From NCBI RefSeq assembly GCF_030169785.1, contig NZ_CP125854.1, forward strand, positions 3,100,001-3,164,000: 64,000 nt of DNA. Reading direction: 5' to 3'. The notes beneath the pieces were generated by a model. It saw nothing but the letters and a program-made list of their open reading frames with translations, ran no database searches and had not been told where the DNA came from. Of the stretch, positions 25,907 through 34,268 are shown in pieces. A program made the position numbers and the translations under genes. The DNA comes from Bdellovibrio sp. 22V. GTDB lineage: Bacteria; Bdellovibrionota; Bdellovibrionia; Bdellovibrionales; Bdellovibrionaceae. Positions within the stretch are counted from its first letter, which is position 1. Every line of letters begins with the position of its first letter.

Positions 25907-26494
25907 TTAGGAGAAGTGAATCGCCCCCAGCGCCAAAGTTGCGAAGAAGGATGCAACTATAAGACACCAGAAGTAGCTAAAAAGGATAAAAATGCCGTCT
26001 CTTTCCATGTGGCCGATAGCACACAGAATGATGGCGACGACAGGAACGGTATTAGAAAAAGGTATGGGAAGCGGCAAAGCCAACAGCATCGAGTTCACAA
26101 CAAACACGATCAAATTGATGATGCGGAAAAACCAATGGTCATGAAAAAAGACCCAACGGCTTTTAACAATGCGTGAAGCATAACCCCAAATTTTTTCTGC
26201 GACCTCGGATACTTTCGTTACGACTTCCGCAGAAATTTTTAAGTTCTCAAATCTCTTTGGCAACCAGGGTGGACGACGGCGAAATAAGAAAAACGCAACG
26301 AGTGCTATAAGGATTCCTAGAGGAGTCGAAAGGCCCGGAATAGGGATCGGTTGCAGGAACGGCAGACATAAAAAGAGCATCAAAATAGCGTGCCCCTCTT
26401 CTCCCATTAGAAAGAAGATGCGATGGAGGGTGAGATCTTCTTGCGCAGCTTCCGCCTGCAAAAGATCCATGGCTGCAATAAAACGGCTTTTCAA
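25907..26494 (-). CDS. ExoD-family membrane protein
   Basis: The 195-residue protein has an N-terminal soluble part with TLHRIFFLMGEEGHAILML, typical of ExoD, and about four hydrophobic helices including PFLQPIPIPGLSTPLG. ExoD affects exopolysaccharide production and alkaline tolerance in rhizobia; the molecular role is unknown. It is divergent from the GDT1-like gene, with about 80 bases between the starts. Confidence 0.87.
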   Translation of the reverse strand: MKSRFIAAMDLLQAEAAQEDLTLHRIFFLMGEEGHAILMLFLCLPFLQPIPIPGLSTPLGILIALVAFFLFRRRPPWLPKRFENLKISAEVVTKVSEVAEKIWGYASRIVKSRWVFFHDHWFFRIINLIVFVVNSMLLALPLPIPFSNTVPVVAIILCAIGHMERDGIFILFSYFWCLIVASFFATLALGAIHFS

Positions 26495-26573
26495 ACTTGC
26501 CTTCCTTAACCTCAGCCTTTATCAATATTCTTGCAATTGGGAAAGGCGCATCCCCTATTCTAAAGGACCTGAC

Positions 26574-26846
26574 ATGGATTGGAAGATTTTTGCGAGTACT
26601 TTTATCACAATTTTTTTGGCTGAAATGGGTGACAAAACTCAATTTGCTGCGTTAGCTGCGTCCTCACAAACAAAGTCGACGGTCACTGTGATGATTGCGG
26701 TCGTCTTGGCCTTGGGCCTAGCTGGAGCTTTAGGCGTTGTTTTCGGCCGCTTCCTTGGCAGCGTCCTCAATCCAGCCGTGATGAAGTACGTTTCCGGAAC
26801 TCTTTTTATTCTAGTTGGTATTTGGGTTTTAACAGCGAAGGCTTAG
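26574..26846 (+). CDS. Half-size GDT1/UPF0016 cation transporter
   Basis: The 90-residue protein has three transmembrane helices and one EMGDKTQ motif (residues 17-23). The full-length family (TMEM165, Gdt1, bacterial MneA) has two such motifs and moves Mn2+ or Ca2+. This half-size form must dimerise to make a transporter. I chose the ATG at 26574 with AAAGGA upstream; the longer frame overlaps exoD in antisense. No second half is found nearby. Confidence 0.85.
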   Translation: MDWKIFASTFITIFLAEMGDKTQFAALAASSQTKSTVTVMIAVVLALGLAGALGVVFGRFLGSVLNPAVMKYVSGTLFILVGIWVLTAKA

Positions 26847-26856
26847 GACTTCGCTT

Positions 26857-27387
26857 CTAGTAGCCACAATACTGGGCGCGATCGCTGTCCAGCCCCGTAA
26901 GTGAGCTCCACAAATGAAATCGGGCTTTCTTGCCGTTCAACTGTGAAGAATGAATATCGACGTTGTATTGAAAATCCAAAGCATATCGCCCGTTTCTTTG
27001 GATGACTCTCCCCTGACCTAAATTAGCAAAAGATATCTCACCGTTTTCTGGATTGACGACGTAAGAGCCACTCAGCCGAGTTTCATAAGAAGCCGCGCCC
27101 GAAGTTCCGGGAAATTCGCGGTAACGAACTGTGAACGTTCCGTCTTTTTGCAAATACATATCTGATTGAGCTGTAAGGACTTGCGCAGGGTCTGTCCAGA
27201 GCGGAGTTCCGCCTGCTGCTAAAATTTTGAAAACGAGATCGCCATTTTCGCAGTGGCCATCCGTTTGATAGTACATTTCATCGGGGATCCACTTCGGAGC
27301 CGAGGAAATACTCCCCTCGATTCCTCCGCAAGATGTGATGGTCAGAGACAGAAGCGTGCCGATAGTTCCAAGTTGAATTCTTCTCAT
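26857..27387 (-). CDS. Lipoprotein, unknown function
   Basis: This protein has about 176 residues from the ATG at 27387 (MRRIQLG); an in-frame ATG at 27423 would add 12 residues, and neither has a strong ribosome binding site. The signal ends in the lipobox TITSC. The mature part is beta-rich (GSYVVNPENGEISFANLGQG, FQYNVDIHSSQLNG) and ends CGY. It may be a small barrel-like lipoprotein similar in style to the one at 1931, but no family is recognised. Confidence 0.7.
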   Translation of the reverse strand: MRRIQLGTIGTLLSLTITSCGGIEGSISSAPKWIPDEMYYQTDGHCENGDLVFKILAAGGTPLWTDPAQVLTAQSDMYLQKDGTFTVRYREFPGTSGAASYETRLSGSYVVNPENGEISFANLGQGRVIQRNGRYALDFQYNVDIHSSQLNGKKARFHLWSSLTGLDSDRAQYCGY

Positions 27388-27494
27388 GATCTTATTTATA
27401 AAATTCAGAGGAATACTTGTCATAGAGATTACGATGATTCGGTCTCTTGTCTAGATAGAATGAGCTCGCGGAAAGAGCGAGTTCCTAAAAAAAC

Positions 27495-27522
27495 AAACCC
27501 ATAGTCGGGAGACTATGGGTTT
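27495..27522 (-). terminator. Rho-independent terminator of hppA
   Basis: A perfect 12-bp inverted repeat (AAACCCATAGTC / GACTATGGGTTT) has a GGGA loop. On the minus strand it is followed by TTTGTTTTTTT. It lies about 65 bases after the hppA stop and is also usable on the plus strand. Confidence 0.85.
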
Positions 27523-27586
27523 TAGTTTTTGATGCTGCTTCAGCCTTAGCGTCTGGCGACGCTTCGGCACTGCCCGCGTCCGCGGA

Positions 27587-29653
27587 CTAACCGCCGATAG
27601 TAGCGATCAATTGTGCGATCAACAAAGATACGACAGACATAACTTTGATCAAGATCGCGATACCAGGACCAGAAGTATCTTTGAACGGGTCACCAACAGT
27701 GTCACCAACGACCGCTGCTTTGTGAGCGTCAGATCCTTTTGGATGACCAGGCAATCCACCTTTTTCGATGAATTTCTTAGCGTTGTCCCATGCTCCACCG
27801 GCATTCGCCATGTAAAGAGACATCGTTGCACCCACAGCCAAACCACCAGCAAGAAGACCTGCAAGAGCTTGAGGTCCCAAGATGAAGCCCACTGCTACCG
27901 GAGCAAGGATCGCAATCATACCTGGAAGAATCATTTCCCAAAGAGCCGCTTGAGTTGCGATGTCTACGATCGCAGCTGGTTGTGGCTCTGCTTTACCTTC
28001 ACGAAGGCCTGGGATTTCTTTAAATTGACGAGCAATTTCTTTTACGATTTTTTGCGCAGCCTTACCTACCGCCGTCATTGTTGTAGAACCAACAAGGAAT
28101 GGAAGGATAGAACCGATCAAGATACCGATCAAAACTCCAGAAGAAGTCAGATCCAAAGACATTTTTGCAAGACCTGCTTTTTCACGCACATGGTTTACTT
28201 CCATGTTGAATGCAGAGAAAAGAGCAAGAACAGTCAAGATCGCAGAACCGATCGCGAAACCCTTACCGATAGCTGCTGTTGTGTTACCAACTGCATCCAA
28301 CTCATCAGTGATGTCACGAACGTTTTTACCAAGACCTGACATTTCAGAGATACCACCTGCGTTGTCAGCGATAGGACCGTAAGCATCCACAGTCATTACA
28401 ACTGCTGTACCAGCCAACATACCTACTGCCGCCATAGCGATACCGTAAAGACCCAAAGCTTGGTCAGCCACGTAAGCTGCGATAACAACGATCAACATTG
28501 GGATCGCTGTTGATTCCATACCTACTGCCAAACCACGGATCACACCAGTACCCGCACCCGTCAACGCTGCTTCAGCAACAAGACGGATTGGACGAGCCGC
28601 TGTGTAGTACTCAGTGATAAGACCGATCAAAGCTCCACCGAAAGCACCCGCAGCCAAAGCCACAGTGACTGATTGGCTGATACCAAACATTGGCATCAAC
28701 ACCGCAGAAGCGATTGTCAAAATAATTGGTGGAACGATCAAAGCATTGCGAAGAACTGTCGCTGGCTTGCCGTTTTTAAACATGCGAGCTGCGAAGATCA
28801 CAAGAATAGAGATCACCAAACCAAGCGTAGAAAGAAGCAATGGCAAAGCCACGCCAGTCATACGAGTTGTTTCAGCATCTGCACCGTTCATCAAAGAAGA
28901 CAAAGCGTCAACCGGGATTGTCAAAGCAATCGCCATAGCAGAAACGATCGCAGCAACCATTGACTCATAGATGTCTGCGCCCATACCTGCAACGTCACCG
29001 ACGTTGTCACCCACGTTATCTGCGATAACGCCTGGATTACGAGGATCGTCTTCAGGAATGTTTTCGATCACTTTACCAGCGATATCAGCACCAACGTCCG
29101 CTGCTTTTGTATAGATACCACCGCCGATACGCGCGAAAAGAGCGATCGAAGAAGCACCTACTGCGAAAGAGTGAAGGATAGTTCCAACAACATCTTGGCC
29201 TTTGAAGATAAGATAAAGAGCGCCAAGACCGATCAAACCAAGACCTGCAACAGAAAGACCCATTACAGCGCCACCATCAAGAGCGACAAGCAAAGCGGCT
29301 GCTTTAGAACCACCAGCGGCTGCTTGAGAAGTACGAACGTTGGCATAAGTCGCAGCCTTCATACCGAAGAAGCCCGCAAGCAAAGACAAGAATGCGCCCA
29401 GGATGAAAGATCCTGCTGCGATTCCGCCCAAGGCGAACCAAAGAGCTGCGCCTACGACGATTGCGTAGACAAAAAGAACCTTGTACTCGCGCACAAGGAA
29501 AGCCATCGAACCTTCACGAACATAAGTCGCGATGCGGTTCATTGTCTCGTTGCCTGTTGGTTGTGCCTTCACGCGAAGGTACAAAGCCAAGGCCACGATC
29601 AAACCAACTACTCCGGCAATAGCAGGAGAAATTAGCAAAGATTCACTGAACAT
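27587..29653 (-). CDS. hppA: K+-dependent membrane pyrophosphatase HppA
   Basis: The 688-residue protein has about 16 transmembrane helices. It shows the pyrophosphate-binding motifs [20 protein letters not shown] and [15 protein letters not shown] near residue 200 and [14 protein letters not shown] near the end. [10 protein letters not shown] carries Ala where K+-independent enzymes have Lys, so the enzyme should need K+. It couples PPi hydrolysis to H+ or Na+ pumping across the inner membrane; the ion cannot be decided by eye. GGAGTG precedes the ATG, and a terminator follows. Confidence 0.96.
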   Translation of the reverse strand: MFSESLLISPAIAGVVGLIVALALYLRVKAQPTGNETMNRIATYVREGSMAFLVREYKVLFVYAIVVGAALWFALGGIAAGSFILGAFLSLLAGFFGMKAATYANVRTSQAAAGGSKAAALLVALDGGAVMGLSVAGLGLIGLGALYLIFKGQDVVGTILHSFAVGASSIALFARIGGGIYTKAADVGADIAGKVIENIPEDDPRNPGVIADNVGDNVGDVAGMGADIYESMVAAIVSAMAIALTIPVDALSSLMNGADAETTRMTGVALPLLLSTLGLVISILVIFAARMFKNGKPATVLRNALIVPPIILTIASAVLMPMFGISQSVTVALAAGAFGGALIGLITEYYTAARPIRLVAEAALTGAGTGVIRGLAVGMESTAIPMLIVVIAAYVADQALGLYGIAMAAVGMLAGTAVVMTVDAYGPIADNAGGISEMSGLGKNVRDITDELDAVGNTTAAIGKGFAIGSAILTVLALFSAFNMEVNHVREKAGLAKMSLDLTSSGVLIGILIGSILPFLVGSTTMTAVGKAAQKIVKEIARQFKEIPGLREGKAEPQPAAIVDIATQAALWEMILPGMIAILAPVAVGFILGPQALAGLLAGGLAVGATMSLYMANAGGAWDNAKKFIEKGGLPGHPKGSDAHKAAVVGDTVGDPFKDTSGPGIAILIKVMSVVSLLIAQLIATIGG

Positions 29654-29766
29654 TGTTGCACTCCATGTTTGATTTCTCGTTTAAATTACGAAGACTTAGG
29701 GGTACCTGATTTCATTGCAATTAGTCAATCTACAGGTACACCGGTTTTTAACTGAAGTGCGGCGCA

Positions 29767-30144
29767 TTAAAGAAGTGTCGGAGCTAGGAAGGCGAAGAAA
29801 AATCCGACTAAGAAAATGAATACAGAGAGAAAATAAACTCGGCGCGAGAACTTTCTGCCTGTTAAACAGGCATCTCTCTGTTTGGGATCGATGGGACACG
29901 GAGCGTTGCGCATCTTCCACATCCAGAATCCATTCATTGCGAGCATTGCTCCCGCAAATATAAAGACGGCGAGTTTGTTTTCAGAAACCCAGATAAGACC
30001 AGGAACATTCCCCGCCAGTCCGGCAAGCACGGCTCCCGCGCCGATGCTCACCAAGAGTGCAGGAAGAGCACAGCAAACGAGTGTGCCTGCGGAACTAAAA
30101 AGAGTTAGAAACGTGAAAAACTTATTTGCCGAAAGAGGCTTCAT
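29767..30144 (-). CDS. MerT-like membrane metal transporter
   Basis: The 125-residue protein has about three transmembrane helices. A Cys-Cys pair sits in the first (Cys24-Cys25, TLVCCALPALLVSIGAG), and a cytoplasmic or periplasmic loop has Cys83 and Cys93 (CPIDPKQRDAC). This is the layout of MerT-type mercury importers, but many relatives serve other metals. It overlaps the MerP-like gene by 23 bases. No MerA or MerR is nearby, so mercury detoxification is not indicated; copper handling is more likely from context. Confidence 0.8.
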   Translation of the reverse strand: MKPLSANKFFTFLTLFSSAGTLVCCALPALLVSIGAGAVLAGLAGNVPGLIWVSENKLAVFIFAGAMLAMNGFWMWKMRNAPCPIDPKQRDACLTGRKFSRRVYFLSVFIFLVGFFFAFLAPTLL

Positions 30145-30391
30145 AACCCGCTTCTTTCAAAAGAGTCGCGATCTTGTCGTGAGAAAGCTTCTGACCGTCT
30201 TTGTAAGTCAGCTTTACGAATTTTTGCTCAAGACTGACTTGCACTTCCGCGACTTCCGGTTGCTCTTTAAATTTTTTTGTAATTCCTTGAGCACAGAACG
30301 AACACACCATGCCCTTAACACCCACTGTTTCCACTTCACCTGCAAAAGCGGCAGAGGCCAAAAATGTAATAGCAAGAATAATCTTTTTCAT
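30122..30391 (-). CDS. Periplasmic MerP-like HMA protein
   Basis: The 89-residue protein has a signal peptide (ending AAFA) and one HMA domain with the metal site GMVCSFCAQG (Cys30, Cys33). GGGAG precedes the ATG at 30391; the longer frame to 30592 overlaps the barrel gene. Such proteins pass metal in the periplasm to a partner transporter, here the MerT-like protein whose gene overlaps its 3' end. The metal is probably copper or a similar thiophilic ion. Confidence 0.88.
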   Translation of the reverse strand: MKKIILAITFLASAAFAGEVETVGVKGMVCSFCAQGITKKFKEQPEVAEVQVSLEQKFVKLTYKDGQKLSHDKIATLLKEAGYEASFGK

Positions 30392-30401
30392 AAAATCTCC
30401 C

Positions 30402-31034
30402 TTAGAAATGCACCATGTAGTTGAATGCCCAGCCGCCGCCGATAGTGGCGCCGAATTCAACAAGAACGTTTTTGTAAAACAAACGAATGAATTGCGTTGT
30501 CTCAATGGCTTTATCATTGGATTTTTCAAACTGCACAATGAACCAGGCATTGAGTTCGTTGTATTCGGCAAGATACGGAGCCACCCCGACACGCGCTTTC
30601 ATCATCTCAAAATCCGTGCGGTTTGCGGCTTCCGTGTCTTGACGGAAATATTTGTTGTACTGAAATGACGTGTAGTACTTGCGCGACTCCCAATCTACAT
30701 CCGCTGAAACTAGGGTCACACCGTTTCTTTCCTCGAAAGATCTTTCAGAACCATATCCGGCACTAAGATAAATATTTCCCTGAGAATCTTCATTATTCCA
30801 GCGCTTCGCCAGAAAATTCAAACGCGGAACCGTGTATTCGACATCTTCGACTTTATAATAAGTCAAACCCGCCGCGAGATAGTTTTTTACTGAATACGTC
30901 AGCATAAGTTCGTTTTCATTTTCTTTATTATAAGACATCAAAGAGGTCGCGCCTTGAAAAGACACAGGATGCGCGAAAGAAAACTCGGCACTTAAAAAAA
31001 TCAAGGCAAGAATCGCTAAATACATTTTTCTCAT
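30402..31034 (-). CDS. Outer-membrane beta-barrel protein of the metal cluster
   Basis: The 210-residue protein has a signal peptide (ending FSFA) and then alternating amphipathic strands (YYTSFQYNKYF, NAWFIVQFEK, NVLVEFGATIGGG). It ends in Phe (NYMVHF), as outer-membrane barrels do. It is followed within 10 bases by the MerP-like gene, so the operon makes an outer-membrane, a periplasmic and an inner-membrane component. A role as a metal channel or sensor is inference. Confidence 0.75.
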   Translation of the reverse strand: MRKMYLAILALIFLSAEFSFAHPVSFQGATSLMSYNKENENELMLTYSVKNYLAAGLTYYKVEDVEYTVPRLNFLAKRWNNEDSQGNIYLSAGYGSERSFEERNGVTLVSADVDWESRKYYTSFQYNKYFRQDTEAANRTDFEMMKARVGVAPYLAEYNELNAWFIVQFEKSNDKAIETTQFIRLFYKNVLVEFGATIGGGWAFNYMVHF

Positions 31035-31077
31035 GATTTATTTTCCACTTTTCATTTTTCTATTTTCTATTAGGATG

Positions 31078-31094
31078 TGAAGGACGGAATTGTG
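31078..31094. repeat. Second copy of the 17-base element
   Basis: TGAAGGACGGAATTGTG, identical to 14004-14020, lies in the divergent promoter region between the outer-membrane protein and sigma-factor genes. Here it is extended by ACAAAG. On the minus strand it reads TTTGTCACAATTCCGTCC, which contains TGTCACA and CGTCC, sequences seen in some ECF sigma promoters, though too close together for a normal -35/-10 pair. Confidence 0.5.
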
Positions 31095-31102
31095 ACAAAG
31101 TA

Positions 31103-31636
31103 GTGAAAATAAATTTTCAAACTCTTAGTGATGAAGAACTTCTTTTGAAGTTGGCCGGGGGTGATTTTAAAGCTCTCGATGATCTCTATTTAAGACATTC
31201 CGCCAGAATCCTAAGTTATTCTCTTAAAAGAGGTCTTTCGCGTGAAAGAGCCGAGGACCTTTTGCAGATTGTATTCTTACAGCTCCATCGCAAAAAACAC
31301 CTCTACGATCCTCGCCATTCGGCCTTAGCCTGGATTTACGTCATTACCCGGAGCGAACTTAAAGATTATAAAAACCGCGAAATAAAAGATTTCTCGGAAT
31401 GGGATGACTCTTTGTCACAAACGGAGCCGTCGCATCCTATTAATGAAGCGAAAGAGGAAGCTTCAGCCTTGTTGAAGGAACTGAAACCTCGCGAGCAAGA
31501 AGTTATGAAACTGCGCTATCTCGATGAACTTGAATACAACGAGATCGCGGAAATTTTGAAAGAATCAGAAAGCAATATTCGACAGATCGTCAGCCGCAGC
31601 CTTCGTTTACTGCGGGGACTTGGAAAAAAGAGCTAG
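31103..31636 (+). CDS. ECF-type RNA polymerase sigma factor
   Basis: The 177-residue protein has a sigma-2 region (LYLRHSARILSYSLKRGLS, AEDLLQIVFLQLHRKKHLYD) and a sigma-4 helix-turn-helix (LKPREQEVMKLRYLDE, YNEIAEILKESESNIRQIV), with no sigma-1.1 or sigma-3 region. It starts with GTG at 31103 without a clear ribosome binding site. It is followed 9 bases later by a membrane protein gene, the usual place of an anti-sigma factor. It is divergent from the metal operon, which it probably controls. Confidence 0.92.
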   Translation: MKINFQTLSDEELLLKLAGGDFKALDDLYLRHSARILSYSLKRGLSRERAEDLLQIVFLQLHRKKHLYDPRHSALAWIYVITRSELKDYKNREIKDFSEWDDSLSQTEPSHPINEAKEEASALLKELKPREQEVMKLRYLDELEYNEIAEILKESESNIRQIVSRSLRLLRGLGKKS

Positions 31637-31645
31637 GAGGAGTTC

Positions 31646-32176
31646 ATGAAAGACATAAAAAAAGATTTTGAGTCTTTTGCTAATGACACTGCTACAGAAA
31701 GCGGCTCTTCTTTTGTGCTGTCGAAGATTCATTCGCAACTCAAAAAGGAACTCCCTTCACCCTGGAGAGTTGCTAGTAAGTTAGGCCTTGCACATCTTGC
31801 GGGCTCTTTTGTGACTCTGATGAGCTGTTCGCAATTTGGCGTGCAGTTGTTTTTTGACGGCGGCGGATTGATGCATCTCTTCATGAAGATCAGTCCTTCT
31901 TTTTGTTATGCTTTCTGCGGTGCCCTTTATTTCTCTATTTCTTTCCTTATCGCTCGTATGACTTTGCGTCCTGACGAATGGTTGATGATTGCGCGCTCTA
32001 AAGTATTGAGCATTTCAAGTTTAGCTTTGGTGTCTTTGGGCGGTCTTTCTTTAGTGAGTCATGAGGTCAATTTTGAAACCGGGCTTTTATGGCTCTTTGG
32101 TGCGGCCGTCGGCGGAGAGCTTGTAACCTTGATTAAATCGCCCTCGTTGTGGCGGGCTCGCATCCGCTCTAAATAA
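31646..32176 (+). CDS. Four-helix membrane protein, probable anti-sigma factor
   Basis: The 176-residue protein has a soluble N-terminal part of about 40 residues, which could bind the sigma factor, then four transmembrane helices (about 46-70, 82-105, 119-137, 143-163). Cysteines 61, 87 and 91 lie in or near the first two helices and could sense metals or redox change. AGGAGG precedes the ATG. It is reminiscent of NrsF-type anti-sigma factors but shorter. The anti-sigma role is inferred from position and topology. Confidence 0.65.
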   Translation: MKDIKKDFESFANDTATESGSSFVLSKIHSQLKKELPSPWRVASKLGLAHLAGSFVTLMSCSQFGVQLFFDGGGLMHLFMKISPSFCYAFCGALYFSISFLIARMTLRPDEWLMIARSKVLSISSLALVSLGGLSLVSHEVNFETGLLWLFGAAVGGELVTLIKSPSLWRARIRSK

Positions 32177-32240
32177 ATTATAAGAGCCGCTGCGGTATCG
32201 GCGGTGTTTCTTGCCATCATCTTAAAATAAACGTACTTAA

Positions 32241-32267
32241 AGCCCATGAAATTCGTGGGCTTTTTTC
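32241..32267 (+). terminator. Terminator-like hairpin over the start of the amidase gene
   Basis: AGCCCA and TGGGCT form a stem, extended inward by further pairs, and are followed by TTTTTC. It suits termination of the sigma/anti-sigma operon, but the ATG of the next frame (32246) lies inside the stem. Confidence 0.55.
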
Positions 32268-32752
32268 TTTCTTCTCTTCTGCTTTTTTCAGCTTCGCTTG
32301 CCAGTGCAACAACTCGCATCGCTTTTCTTGAACTTTACGATCGTCATGGTCGTCTTGTTCAGTATGAACCCGGTGGACGTTTTGCTCACACGGCCATTCA
32401 ATTCGATGATATCGGCGACAAGTGGCTCAACGCTTACCCCGGCGAAGGTGTTGCCATTGTCACATGGGAAGATCTGCAAGATCGCGGCGTGATCGCGGAG
32501 GTTATTGAAATCCCGCAAACCGTGCGCCTTTCGCAAGTAAAGCCTTACATGGGCCTGCCTTTTGATTTTTGGTATTCATGGACTGACGACGCTCTTTACT
32601 GCACGGAGCTCATCGCCAAGTTATTAAATATCCCAACTCATCCCATGCGCTTCAACAAGCAAGTATGGCCCAAGAACTACTGGCCGCTCGAGGGCACTCC
32701 GGGGCTGTCGCCGGATGGATTGTATAAGTGGGCGCAGCAACAAATTCAATAA
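32246..32752 (+). CDS. Secreted YiiX-like permuted papain-fold amidase
   Basis: The 168-residue protein has a signal peptide (MKFVGFFLSSLLLFSASLAS). A permuted NlpC/P60 (YaeF/YiiX) domain follows, with the catalytic His48 in AHTAIQF and Cys119 in YCTELIAKLL. These enzymes cut amide bonds in peptidoglycan-related or lipid substrates. The exact substrate is unknown. No ribosome binding site is seen before the ATG, which is buried in a terminator-like stem, so the start is the weakest part of this call. Confidence 0.8.
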   Translation: MKFVGFFLSSLLLFSASLASATTRIAFLELYDRHGRLVQYEPGGRFAHTAIQFDDIGDKWLNAYPGEGVAIVTWEDLQDRGVIAEVIEIPQTVRLSQVKPYMGLPFDFWYSWTDDALYCTELIAKLLNIPTHPMRFNKQVWPKNYWPLEGTPGLSPDGLYKWAQQQIQ

Positions 32753-32983
32753 CAAGGTAGAGCGTTAACAAGCCCTTGATCTTCAATTGTCACGGACTGG
32801 CCGTATTTCTATGTAAGATCCATAAGCATAAGACAATGAGCTTTTAACCTCTCCCGAAGGGCATTTTTTTGCCCCTCTGTCCTAGTCCGTAACAGTCCTG
32901 CAAATACTTCCTGTCTAAAATCCTGACAGTGGAACTACCCACGGCATTTGCGGTATAAACCTCTAATCTTTACGAGGTTTATC

Positions 32984-34213
32984 ATGCGTCTTCTTACCAT
33001 TGCTGTTCTTTCGATTTCAGTGGTTCTGAATGCTTGTTCTTTTAAAAAGGACGATGAAGCTCCTGCGCCGGAAGTAAAACCCAATTTGATCGAGACTATT
33101 GAGCAAGAGCAGACGAAGCAGGCTGTTGAGGGCTTACTTACGAAGGAGAACGTGAAAGTTTCCTACGAAGAAATGCCGAATCCTGGCTCGTATAAAATGA
33201 TTGTTCAATGGCCGGAGAATATTCGCAAGGTGAGCATTCAAGTTAACAGCCGCCTTGAAGTCATCGTGAATCAAACGTCTCGATATGAAGAAGTGGTAAA
33301 CGACGATTCCGTGTCCAATCTAAAGCTTCGCTCCTTTGATCAATTTGGATCTCCAATTTCAACGTTAGAAATAGAAACAAAAAGCCCGGATGATTTAGTA
33401 TTAAATGATTTAATCGTAATGACTGAATCAAAAGCAATTAATGTAAACCGTGCCTATTTTCAAACCAATGGGCAAATCCGAACTGAAGGCCATCTCTTAA
33501 GCTTCAAAGCTAATAAAATCTTTATTTCTGAGATTCCAAAGGCCGGGGAAGCTTTCACAAAAACAGCACAAATCGTGACATTTATTCCGGGGCGAATAGC
33601 AAAGGCTAACGAAGAGCTTTCGGGTTCTTCCATCGCTATTCAAGCTGAAGAAGCTTACGGAACTCTCCGAGTCGCTCTCGTAGGAGTTAACGGCATTAAC
33701 GGAAGAGACGGCACCGAGCTTGCGAAAGAAAAAATCTTCGATCTCAGCAAACTCAACGGAGCCAACGGACAGGCCGGCGAAACTCGTGAGATGACAAGAC
33801 CATGCACGGCTTCACGCATGGACCGCCCTTGCAACGATATCACTTACATTTGCAGCAAAGCTCCCACGAATGGAGAAGATGGCAAACCTGGTTATGATGG
33901 TATTGATGGTGAAGCCGGTTCTAACGGTGGCAATACGGGCAATCTCGCTGTCTTCGTCAATAAATCAGATAACTTTACTCTCGAGATTGGGAAATATCGT
34001 GGCTTACCCGGTAAAGGCGGAAAAGGCAGCCCCGGCACCCTGGGCGGACGCGGCGGTAAAGCTGGAGCTCATCCTGGCAGCGGTTGTCCCATCGCGAAAG
34101 ATGGAGCTAATGGCCGTGCTGGAAATCCTGGCGTCGATGGCGCCGATGGAAAACCCGGCAACGACGGCACTATCACGACGGGGCCATTCAAAGTAGAAAC
34201 GCGCGACATATAA
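32984..34213 (+). CDS. Lipoprotein with collagen-like Gly-X-Y repeats
   Basis: This protein has about 409 residues. The start at 32984 is chosen because GAGG lies 7 bases upstream and a lipoprotein signal (lipobox LNAC) begins there. Residues about 20-230 form a beta-rich region with no recognised domain. From about 235 there are runs of Gly-X-Y triplets (GVNGINGRDG, GEDGKPGYDGIDGEAG, GANGRAGNPGVDGADGKPG), interrupted by a Cys-containing loop. A short beta segment (NLAVFVNKSDNFTLEIG) splits the repeats. It is probably an outer-surface protein with a collagen-like rod, as in some bacterial adhesins. The 230-base gap upstream holds no other gene. Confidence 0.82.
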   Translation: MRLLTIAVLSISVVLNACSFKKDDEAPAPEVKPNLIETIEQEQTKQAVEGLLTKENVKVSYEEMPNPGSYKMIVQWPENIRKVSIQVNSRLEVIVNQTSRYEEVVNDDSVSNLKLRSFDQFGSPISTLEIETKSPDDLVLNDLIVMTESKAINVNRAYFQTNGQIRTEGHLLSFKANKIFISEIPKAGEAFTKTAQIVTFIPGRIAKANEELSGSSIAIQAEEAYGTLRVALVGVNGINGRDGTELAKEKIFDLSKLNGANGQAGETREMTRPCTASRMDRPCNDITYICSKAPTNGEDGKPGYDGIDGEAGSNGGNTGNLAVFVNKSDNFTLEIGKYRGLPGKGGKGSPGTLGGRGGKAGAHPGSGCPIAKDGANGRAGNPGVDGADGKPGNDGTITTGPFKVETRDI

Positions 34214-34268
34214 TCAGTCGCTCAACAATTGGCATGTTGTAACAGAGACAGGGCCTAGTACCTACCGC

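Noticed and set aside
29700-29728. Possible hppA promoter with TTGACT on the minus strand
   Set aside because: The -35 is good, but the sequence 17 bases downstream (GTACCC) is not a convincing -10.
29767-30391. Mercury resistance operon
   Set aside because: MerT- and MerP-like proteins are present, but there is no MerA reductase or MerR regulator with a mercury signature nearby; a general thiophilic metal role is safer.
32858-32876. GGGC-ATTTTTTT-GCCC hairpin upstream of the collagen-like lipoprotein gene
   Set aside because: The stem is only 4 bp, so it is too weak to call as a terminator.
33870-34196. A 108-codon frame overlapping the collagen-like region
   Set aside because: It is a +1 shadow produced by the Gly-X-Y codon pattern; the lipoprotein frame explains the sequence.
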